From Miltoncostaeales bacterium (GTDB lineage: Bacteria > Actinomycetota > Thermoleophilia > Miltoncostaeales > Miltoncostaeaceae): DNA of 5,516 nucleotides. The position numbers were made by a program, and so were the translations under genes. Where the stretch lies: contig JAUROO010000105.1 of the NCBI GenBank assembly GCA_030829765.1, positions 1 through 5,516 of the forward strand, given 5' to 3'. Within the stretch, counting starts at the first letter, position 1, and each line of letters starts with the position of its first letter. Shown piece after piece: positions 1-4,126 of this stretch. Under the pieces are notes generated by a model. That model did no database searches and was not told the DNA's origin. It saw only the letters and a program-made list of their open reading frames with translations.

Positions 1-130
1 CGACGCCGTGGTGTCGATCGCCGAGTTCGGTTCGCTGCGGGCCGACTACGGGGCGGGCGCAATCCGCTACGCGTTCATCGACGCCGCGGGCGCCGTGCGG
101 GACCGCTTCACCACCCCGGCGGGCGGGTGA
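1..130 (+). CDS. C-terminal end of an unrecognised protein (partial)
   Basis: Only the last 42 codons are inside the window, read from base 2 to the TGA at 128-130. The codons are rich in G and C at the third position, so this looks like a real coding end. The tail contains EFGSLRADYG and later RYAFIDAAG, a mixed strand and turn pattern suggesting the end of a soluble domain. I see no catalytic motif and do not recognise the family. Its stop overlaps the GTG start of the next gene in a GTGA, so the two are probably co-transcribed and translationally coupled. Confidence 0.6.
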   Translation, partial: DAVVSIAEFGSLRADYGAGAIRYAFIDAAGAVRDRFTTPAGG

Positions 131-435
131 CCTACCGCCGGGTGATCCTGCTGGTGCTGGCCGTGGCGGACGTGGTGGCGCGCCTGGTGCTGGGCCTGCC
201 CGCCGCATTCGGCGTGCTGATGATCGTCACGCTCATCGGAATCCCGTTATCGGCGGCATTCCTGGCCGCCGACCTCATCCCCGTGCGCCGCACGCACGCG
301 ATCGCCTCGGGCATGGCGCTGGTGGGCCTGCCCCTGGCGCTGATCATCCCCACGTGGGGATGGATCATCGCGCTCGCCGTGGCCGGCGCCCAGGTGGCCG
401 CCTGGGTTGCCTCACGGCAGTCGCACTCACCGTGA
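127..435 (+). CDS. small four-helix membrane protein, function unknown
   Basis: The protein has 102 residues and is almost wholly hydrophobic. I see four likely membrane segments at about residues 6-24, 27-48, 58-76 and 79-96. Arg4-Arg5 before the first and Arg54-Arg55 between the second and third suggest both ends face the cytoplasm. Asp15 and Arg19 fall inside the first segment, one helical turn apart, and could pair with each other. No family motif is recognised. The GTG start at 127 overlaps the previous stop (GTGA) and has no clear Shine-Dalgarno, so translation probably depends on coupling. The 3' end overlaps the convergent copC-like gene by nine bases (TCACCGTGA). It may serve the unseen upstream partner, but that is inference. 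Confidence 0.7.
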   Translation: MTYRRVILLVLAVADVVARLVLGLPAAFGVLMIVTLIGIPLSAAFLAADLIPVRRTHAIASGMALVGLPLALIIPTWGWIIALAVAGAQVAAWVASRQSHSP

Positions 436-789
436 TCGACGCGCCCTGAACCGGAAGGAGCCGGTCTCGGTGTGCCCGTCCTCCGCCTGCACCTTCCAGA
501 GCACGCGGTACCGCCCCGCCACGGGCCGGCGGGTCCTGATGACAACCTTCGCGGCGTTCCGCCGGTCAAGGCGTGCCCAGACCACGTGATTCCTCCCGCG
601 GGCATCAATCACCCGCGCCCGCGTGACACGGAGAAGGCGATCACGGAAGGTGATCGTCACCTTCTTCGGAAGCACGCGGACGACCGAGCCCTTCTTCGGC
701 GACGTCGCCCGAACCCCGGAATGGCCGATCGCCACGGTTGAGGACACGAGGAGGAGCACACTGGCCAGCAGGGCGGCGCGTCGGAGCAT
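427..789 (-). CDS. copC: CopC-family periplasmic/secreted copper-binding protein
   Basis: The 120-residue product has an N-terminal signal peptide (Leu-rich residues 5-19) with a cleavage site after Ala20-Ile21-Gly22, leaving His23 as the new N terminus. The remainder is a CopC beta-sandwich: an SPKKGSVV turn at 30-37, PKKVTITF at 41-48, YRVLWKVQAEDGH at 94-106 and a final GSFRF strand. In characterised CopC proteins Cu(II) is held by the N-terminal His plus Asp and His of a DxH motif. Here these are His23, Asp104 and His106, mature positions 1, 82 and 84. The Met-rich Cu(I) site of Pseudomonas syringae CopC is absent, as there is no Met after the initiator. The mature protein is unusually Arg-rich and no CopD neighbour is visible. 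ATG 787-789 was chosen because it begins the signal peptide; an AGGG lies about nine bases upstream. The reading frame continues further upstream, but only as antisense of the cyclophilin gene. Confidence 0.85.
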   Translation of the reverse strand: MLRRAALLASVLLLVSSTVAIGHSGVRATSPKKGSVVRVLPKKVTITFRDRLLRVTRARVIDARGRNHVVWARLDRRNAAKVVIRTRRPVAGRYRVLWKVQAEDGHTETGSFRFRARRSR

Positions 790-859
790 CAGGAGTGTCC
801 CTGCGGCTGTGAGGCGGCGGTCAACACAGGTTCCCACCCTAATGCCCCGGAGTGGCGGC

Positions 860-878
860 GGGTACCTGACAGGTATCC
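860..878. promoter_or_regulatory. 19-bp inverted repeat, candidate operator
   Basis: The sequence GGGTACCTGACAGGTATCC has nine-base arms around a central A. TACCTG/CAGGTA (863-868 and 870-875) match perfectly, one mismatch follows, then two more pairs. It sits in the 97-bp divergent gap between the copC-like gene and the cyclophilin gene and covers the candidate -10 box TATCCT (874-879). A repressor bound here would block the cyclophilin promoter and could also affect copC. The bound protein is unknown. An RNA hairpin is less likely if the transcript starts at the ATG. Confidence 0.5.
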
Positions 879-879
879 T
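874..879 (+). promoter_or_regulatory. candidate -10 box (TATCCT) of a leaderless transcript for the cyclophilin gene
   Basis: TATCCT fits the actinobacterial TANNNT -10 consensus and ends seven bases before the ATG at 887. This is the spacing expected when transcription starts at or next to the start codon. No good Shine-Dalgarno precedes the ATG, which fits leaderless translation. I see no convincing -35 element. Confidence 0.45.
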
Positions 880-886
880 CGCCCGC

Positions 887-1516
887 ATGAGACGAATCCT
901 CGCCACGACCGCCGCCGCGGTCCTCATCGCCGCTCCCGTGCTCGCGGGCTGCGGCTCATCCGACTCCACTACCACGGCCGCCGAGGCCGCCGCCGCGAAG
1001 AGCTGGTCGGCGCCGCCGGCCATGACCATCGACCCGAAGGCCACCTACACGGCCGACATGACCACCTCCGAGGGCGACATCCAGATCCGGCTGGATCCGG
1101 CGTCCGCGCCGAAGACCGTCAACAACTTCGTGTTCCTGGCGCGGGAGGGCTTCTACGACGGCCTCACCTTCCACCGGGTCATCCCGGACTTCGTGATCCA
1201 GGGGGGCGACCCCGAGGGAACGGGCTCCGGCGGACCGGGGTACTCGTTCGAGGACGAGTTGCCGGATGAGGGGCAGTACGAGGTGGGTTCCGTGGCCATG
1301 GCGAATGCCGGGCCCAACACCAACGGCTCGCAGTTCTTCATCATCGTTGGCGACCAGGGCGTGCAGCTGCCGGCCGCCTACTCGCTGTTCGGGAAGGTCA
1401 CCAAGGGGCAGGACGTGGCCGAGAAGATCTCGACCATGGCGGCGCCCGGCACGGAGACCCCCGAGCCGCCCGTGACCATCGAGACGGTCACCATCACGGA
1501 GAAGAAGGCGACGTGA
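887..1516 (+). CDS. lipoprotein cyclophilin-type peptidyl-prolyl cis-trans isomerase
   Basis: The protein has 209 residues and catalyses cis-trans isomerisation of X-Pro bonds. Residues 1-21 form a lipoprotein signal ending in the lipobox LAG-C, with Cys22 as the lipidated residue, so it should be anchored on the outer face of the cytoplasmic membrane. A Ser/Thr/Ala linker (24-45) leads to the cyclophilin domain (about 55-204). The catalytic FHR is at 95-97 (Arg97 equals Arg55 of human cyclophilin A), IQGGDP at 104-109 (Gln105 equals Gln63), and MANAGPNTNGSQFFI at 138-152. The position of cyclophilin A Trp121 appears to be Gln160, so cyclosporin binding is probably weak. ATG 887 was chosen for the signal peptide and the TANNNT box seven bases upstream; the frame is open back to 623, but that part lies antisense to the copC-like gene. 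The stop overlaps the next start as GTGA. It probably helps fold exported proteins. Confidence 0.93.
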   Translation: MRRILATTAAAVLIAAPVLAGCGSSDSTTTAAEAAAAKSWSAPPAMTIDPKATYTADMTTSEGDIQIRLDPASAPKTVNNFVFLAREGFYDGLTFHRVIPDFVIQGGDPEGTGSGGPGYSFEDELPDEGQYEVGSVAMANAGPNTNGSQFFIIVGDQGVQLPAAYSLFGKVTKGQDVAEKISTMAAPGTETPEPPVTIETVTITEKKAT

Positions 1517-2385
1517 CCCCGCTGGCCGGTTTCACGCGATCCACCATCGCGGTAACCGGCACGGACATCGCGGTGGCAGTGGCGGGCACGGGCCCGCCAC
1601 TGCTGCTGCTGCATGGATTCCCCCAGACCATGGCCATGTGGCACCGGGTGGCACCGGTGCTGGCTGAGCACTTCACCGTGGTGTGCGCTGATCTCCGCGG
1701 CTATGGCGCCAGTGGCCGGCCGGATGCAGGCGACGACCACGCCGGGTACTCCAAGCGGGCCATGGCGCAGGATCAGGTGGAGCTGATGTCGGCGCTGGGG
1801 TTCGACCGCTTCGCCGTGGCCGGACACGACCGCGGCGGACGCGTGGTGCGGCGCATGTGCCTGGACCACCCTGACCGGGTCTCCGCCGCCGCAGTGCTGG
1901 ACATCGTGCCCACGGCCACCGTCTTCGCCACCACCGACCAGGCGCTCGCCACCGCCTACTACCACTGGTTCTTCCTCATCCAGCCCGACGGGCTGCCCGA
2001 GCGCATGATCGGCGCCGACCCGCGGTGGTGGCTGCGCGAGACCCTGCGCCGCTGGGCTGCCCCGGGCTTCGCGTTCGACCCGGCGGCGCTCGCCGACTAC
2101 GAGCAGGCGTTCGACGACCCCGCCACCATCCACGCCCAGTGCGAGGACTACCGGGCGGCCGCCACGATCGACCTCGCGCACGACGCCGCGGACGCGGGCA
2201 GCCGCATCGGATGCCCGCTGCTGGTGCTGTGGGGGCGCCACGGCGCGATGGAGCGCATCTACGACGTCCTCGGCACGTGGACCGACCAGGGGGTGGACGT
2301 GCGGGGGCGCGCGCTCGACGCGGGGCACTTCCTCGCAGAGGAGGCCGCGGAGCAGACGGCCCGGGAGCTGCTGGGGCTGCTCTAG
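1513..2385 (+). CDS. alpha/beta hydrolase, fluoroacetate/haloacetate dehalogenase type
   Basis: This 290-residue alpha/beta-hydrolase should hydrolyse haloacetates such as fluoroacetate to glycolate and halide in the cytoplasm (EC 3.8.1.3). Visible motifs are the oxyanion-hole HGFPQ (34-38), DLRGYGAS (60-67), nucleophile elbow GHDRGGR (104-110) and GHF (271-273). Compared with the characterised Rhodopseudomonas enzyme RPA1163 as I recall it, nucleophile Asp110 is Asp106, carboxylate-binding Arg111/Arg114 are Arg107/Arg110, acid Asp134 is Asp130, halide-pocket His155/Trp156/Tyr219 are His151/Trp152/Tyr213, and base His280 is His272. Offsets rise smoothly from 4 to 8, so the whole site is present. 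Substrate preference (fluoro versus chloro, or an epoxide) cannot be settled from sequence. The GTG start overlaps the cyclophilin stop as GTGA, with purine-rich GGAGAAGAAGG upstream (1498-1508). The stop is the CTAG shared with the convergent gene. Confidence 0.88.
   Translation: MTPLAGFTRSTIAVTGTDIAVAVAGTGPPLLLLHGFPQTMAMWHRVAPVLAEHFTVVCADLRGYGASGRPDAGDDHAGYSKRAMAQDQVELMSALGFDRFAVAGHDRGGRVVRRMCLDHPDRVSAAAVLDIVPTATVFATTDQALATAYYHWFFLIQPDGLPERMIGADPRWWLRETLRRWAAPGFAFDPAALADYEQAFDDPATIHAQCEDYRAAATIDLAHDAADAGSRIGCPLLVLWGRHGAMERIYDVLGTWTDQGVDVRGRALDAGHFLAEEAAEQTARELLGLL
1576..1603 (+). repeat. 12-bp perfect hairpin early in the dehalogenase gene
   Basis: GCAGTGGCGGGC (1576-1587) is followed by the loop ACGG and its exact reverse complement GCCCGCCACTGC (1592-1603). 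The stem is very GC-rich and starts 63 bases after the dehalogenase start codon. It encodes part of the AVAGTGPPLLLL strand and turn, so coding constraint may explain some of it. In RNA it would be a strong hairpin that could lower dehalogenase expression relative to the cyclophilin, or protect an mRNA end. There is no T-run, so it is not a classical terminator. Confidence 0.5.
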
Positions 2386-2822
2386 CCTGCCTTCAGGCGC
2401 AGCCGACCGCGACCGCGGATGCGGGTGGCGCCATCGGGCGCCCCGCCGAGCACCAGCCGGTGCAGGTCCTCCTCTGCCACGGCTGCCCGGGCCTCGGCGT
2501 CCATCACGCGCCGGCGCAGCAGCAAGACCTCCTCGCGGGCGCGCGCGAGCGCAGCCTCCGTGGCGTCGAGCGCGGCATGCATGGCGCGGGCCTCCGACAG
2601 CGCGTCGGCCACCTCGCGGGGGTCCACGCCCGCCTGTGATCGCGCCGGGGCCAGCGACACCAGGCCCGCCCGCATCAGATCGGCCGCGCGCACCGCCCGT
2701 CGCCCGTCGGCATCCAGGCCGGCGGGCAGGCTGCCACGCTCCACGCGCCGCTCAAGCGACTTGCGCGAGCATCCGGCCAGCCGGGCGGCATCGGTGAGCG
2801 GCATCAGACGATCGGGATCCAC
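2382..2822 (-). CDS. helix-turn-helix protein with C-terminal coiled coil
   Basis: The product has 146 residues from GTG 2822, or 140 from ATG 2804; neither start has a clear Shine-Dalgarno. Residues 7-54 look like a MerR/excisionase-type helix-turn-helix: LTDAARLAGCSRKSLERRV, then a GSLPAG turn and GRRAVRAADLMRAGLV. Residues 67-121 are an Ala/Glu/Arg-rich helix with heptad-like Leu and Val spacing (ALDATEAALARAREEVLLLR), predicted to be a dimerising coiled coil. The tail 125-146 is Gly/Arg-rich and basic. The layout suits a small dimeric DNA-binding protein, perhaps a regulator or a nucleoid or partition-like factor; the target is unknown. Two palindromes directly upstream (2823-2853) could be its own operator. 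Its TAG stop lies in the CTAG shared with the dehalogenase gene. Codon use fits a real gene. Confidence 0.75.
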   Translation of the reverse strand: MDPDRLMPLTDAARLAGCSRKSLERRVERGSLPAGLDADGRRAVRAADLMRAGLVSLAPARSQAGVDPREVADALSEARAMHAALDATEAALARAREEVLLLRRRVMDAEARAAVAEEDLHRLVLGGAPDGATRIRGRGRLRLKAG

Positions 2823-2853
2823 GACCGGTCAGTTCGTCGCGCCGCGGCGCGAC
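2823..2853. promoter_or_regulatory. two palindromes upstream of the HTH gene, candidate operator
   Basis: GACCGGTC (2823-2830) is an 8-bp perfect palindrome touching the GTG start. GTCGCGCCGCGGCGCGAC (2836-2853) is an 18-bp perfect palindrome with no central spacer. Both lie in the 46-bp gap between the HTH gene and the 84-residue gene upstream of it. A palindrome without a loop suits a dimeric protein site better than an RNA hairpin, although a shorter stem could also form and act as a terminator. GC-rich sequence makes such words more likely by chance. Confidence 0.45.
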
Positions 2854-2868
2854 CCTGCCCGCGGCGCG

Positions 2869-3123
2869 CTAGGCGCTGGCGGATTCGGGACCGGCGAGAG
2901 CCGCCACCACGCGGCCGTCCACCTCGTCCAGTTCGCCGCGCACGATGCACATGCCGAGTGCCCGGAGGACCCGGTCAGGGTCCGGAGGCGGCGCCTGCGG
3001 GTCCATCTCGGCCAGCCGCGCCGCGACGGCCGCCCACAGGACGCTGCGGGGGATGCCGCCGGGAACCGACGCCACCTCGATGAGGGCGATCTCGACCAGG
3101 TCAGGGGTGAGGGTGCGTGCCAT
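2869..3123 (-). CDS. 84-residue hypothetical protein, possibly winged-helix-like
   Basis: I do not recognise the family. The 84 residues suggest three helices (about 8-18, 24-40 and 48-60) followed by a short two-stranded turn, IVRGELDEVDGRVV (60-73). That order is seen in winged-helix domains, but no diagnostic motif is present, so this is inference. A Pro-rich linker, PQAPPPDPD (42-50), separates helices two and three, and the net charge is acidic. ATG 3123 was chosen over ATG 3138 because TATGGT (3134-3139) ends ten bases before it and would overlap the earlier start. The gene is followed on its own strand by the HTH gene 46 bp away and probably shares its transcript. Confidence 0.6.
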   Translation of the reverse strand: MARTLTPDLVEIALIEVASVPGGIPRSVLWAAVAARLAEMDPQAPPPDPDRVLRALGMCIVRGELDEVDGRVVAALAGPESASA

Positions 3124-3133
3124 AGGGCGAGGC

Positions 3134-3139
3134 ACCATA
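3134..3139 (-). promoter_or_regulatory. candidate -10 box (TATGGT) for the 84-residue gene
   Basis: On the minus strand TATGGT fits TANNNT and lies ten bases before ATG 3123, which would give an untranslated leader of about three to four bases. No Shine-Dalgarno is seen. The -35 position would fall within the inverted repeat at 3154-3173. Confidence 0.35.
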
Positions 3140-3153
3140 GGGGCCGCCGGGGT

Positions 3154-3173
3154 GGCGCACCAGATCATGCGCC
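3154..3173. promoter_or_regulatory. inverted repeat GGCGCA-N8-TGCGCC, candidate operator
   Basis: GGCGCA (3154-3159) and TGCGCC (3168-3173) are perfect six-base arms around CCAGATCA. The repeat lies in the 77-bp gap between the 84- and 78-residue genes, about where the -35 region of the 84-residue gene would be. The spacing suits binding by a dimer on one face of the helix. Short arms in GC-rich DNA make this uncertain. Confidence 0.3.
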
Positions 3174-3200
3174 GCTTGAGATGCGCTCCCGTACCCTCGA

Positions 3201-3437
3201 TCAGGGGTTGAGGGTGAGTCCCGGTGGGCCGCCGCGCGGAGCACCGGATGGCGCACTGCACGAGGCCCGTGGCCGGGGGCGCGCGGGGGCCCCGGCGCGC
3301 GCGGCTGCGAGTTCCACCAGCCACCGTGACCGCTCGTCATGCACCTCCACGCGCAGGGATCCATCACCCGCGCGCGCAATGCGCCCCACGGTATCGCCAC
3401 GGGAATTGCGAATGGTGATATCGGCGCCGGGGGGCAT
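3201..3437 (-). CDS. 78-residue hypothetical protein, beta-rich with disordered tail
   Basis: Residues 4-45 read as short alternating strands and turns (ADITIRNSRGDTVGRI, then DGSLRVEVHDERSRWLVELAA), typical of a small beta domain. Residues 46-78 are Ala/Pro/Gly/Arg-rich and probably disordered. I do not recognise the family. ATG 3437 was chosen because the minus-strand box TACCGT ends exactly seven bases upstream, as in a leaderless gene. GTG 3446 in the same frame is the alternative and would add three residues but overlap that box. GGAGGG lies only two bases before the ATG, too close to act as a ribosome-binding site. The gene is divergent from the response regulator across 41 bp. The low-complexity tail leaves some doubt about the reading frame there. 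Confidence 0.55.
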   Translation of the reverse strand: MPPGADITIRNSRGDTVGRIARAGDGSLRVEVHDERSRWLVELAAARAGAPARPRPRASCSAPSGAPRGGPPGLTLNP

Positions 3438-3454
3438 GCCCTCCACGGTATCGC
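3386..3454. repeat. pair of 12-base direct repeats, CCACGGTATCGC
   Basis: Exact copies occupy 3386-3397, inside the 78-residue gene, and 3443-3454, in its promoter region. They are 57 bases apart, so neither a whole number of codons nor a simple duplication is needed to see both. The second copy contains the minus-strand TACCGT box and overlaps the -35 region of the response-regulator promoter. They may be two sites for one regulator, or coincidence. Confidence 0.3.
3445..3450 (-). promoter_or_regulatory. candidate -10 box (TACCGT) of a leaderless transcript for the 78-residue gene
   Basis: TACCGT on the minus strand fits TANNNT and ends seven bases before ATG 3437. The same bases fall about where the -35 element of the divergent response-regulator promoter would be, so the two promoters may compete. 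Confidence 0.35.
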
Positions 3455-3466
3455 GCGCCCTGCCGG

Positions 3467-3472
3467 TAGGCT
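3467..3472 (+). promoter_or_regulatory. candidate -10 box (TAGGCT) of a leaderless transcript for the response regulator
   Basis: TAGGCT fits TANNNT and ends six bases before ATG 3479, placing the expected transcription start on the A of the start codon. There is no Shine-Dalgarno before this ATG (the intervening bases are GGCCCC). No convincing -35 element is seen. Confidence 0.45.
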
Positions 3473-3478
3473 GGCCCC

Positions 3479-4126
3479 ATGGTGAGGATCCTGGTCGCCG
3501 ATGACCACGCCGTGCTGCGCTCGGGCCTGCGCCTGATGCTCGAGCGGGAGGCGGACTTCGAGGTGGCGGGCGAGGCCACCACCGCGGAGGAGGCCATCAG
3601 CGCAGCCGCGCACGGCGACCTCGACCTGGTCATCCTGGACATCGAAATGCCCGGGATGGGCGGGCTGGCGGGCGCCGGGCAGTTGCGCGCCGCCCACCCG
3701 GACCTCGGGATCCTCGTGCTGTCGATGCACGGGGAGGCCGATGACGTGCGCCGGGCGTTCGCCGCCGGGGCGAGTGGCTACGTGCTGAAGACCGCGGCGG
3801 ATGAACAGCTGGTGCAGGCGGTTCGCGCCGTGGCGGCCGGCGAGCGGTACCTGCATCCCGCACTCGGCGCCGTGCTGGCGCAGCCCGACGGGCCACGCGG
3901 GCCCGTGGACGAGCTCTCCCCCCGGGAGCGCGAGGTGCTGCGGCTGCTGGCCCTCGGATACACCAATCAGGAGATCGCCGAGATGCTGGTGGTGAGCGTG
4001 CGCACCGTGGAGAGCCACCGCGCGCACGTGATGACCAAGCTGCGCGCGGGGTCGCGGGCGGCCATGGTGCGGCACGCCCTGGCGGCGAGCCTGCTGGACG
4101 ACGAACGCGACAGCGCGCGCGCATGA
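3479..4126 (+). CDS. NarL/FixJ-family two-component response regulator
   Basis: The 215-residue protein has a receiver domain (about 2-118) and a LuxR-type DNA-binding domain (about 144-205). Receiver residues are all present: Asp8-Asp9 in the acidic pocket, phosphoacceptor Asp54 in LVILDIEMPGM, Ser82, Tyr101 and Lys104. The DNA-binding part has LSPREREVLRLLALGYTNQEIAEML and the recognition helix VRTVESHRAHVMTKL (174-188). It is a phosphorylation-controlled cytoplasmic transcription factor. No histidine kinase is in the window, so its partner is elsewhere or it is an orphan. The start is set by the TANNNT box six bases upstream. Its stop overlaps the next gene as ATGA, so it is co-transcribed with the enolase-superfamily gene, which may be its target or share its signal. 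Which genes it controls is unknown. Confidence 0.95.
   Translation: MVRILVADDHAVLRSGLRLMLEREADFEVAGEATTAEEAISAAAHGDLDLVILDIEMPGMGGLAGAGQLRAAHPDLGILVLSMHGEADDVRRAFAAGASGYVLKTAADEQLVQAVRAVAAGERYLHPALGAVLAQPDGPRGPVDELSPREREVLRLLALGYTNQEIAEMLVVSVRTVESHRAHVMTKLRAGSRAAMVRHALAASLLDDERDSARA

Noticed and set aside
819..824. TTGACC on the minus strand as a -35 box for copC
   Set aside because: No -10 box lies 16-18 bases downstream of it. TAGGGT at 836-841 on the same strand is a possible -10 but lacks a -35, so neither was called as a promoter.
623..886. N-terminal extension of the cyclophilin frame
   Set aside because: It is antisense to the copC-like gene. The lipoprotein signal and the TANNNT box both point to ATG 887.
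790..1044. N-terminal extension of the copC-like frame
   Set aside because: These codons are antisense to the cyclophilin gene. The signal peptide that gives the mature His starts at the ATG at 787-789.
1378..2328. Minus-strand open frame of 316 codons
   Set aside because: It lies antisense to the cyclophilin end and the dehalogenase, both with clear motifs, and its translation (His, Gly, Arg and Val-rich) matches no fold.
2385..2398. Small hairpin GCCTG-CCTT-CAGGC after the dehalogenase stop
   Set aside because: A five-pair stem without a T-run, inside the end of the convergent HTH gene, is too weak to call a terminator.
3193..3215. ACCCTC/GAGGGT dyad at the end of the 78-residue gene
   Set aside because: The six-pair arms are separated by an 11-base loop and there is no T-run, so it is not distinguishable from chance.
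2419..3504. Long plus-strand open frame of 361 codons
   Set aside because: Its product is a low-complexity run of Ser, Arg and Ala and it lies antisense to three minus-strand genes whose proteins look natural. It is a by-product of GC-rich codon use.
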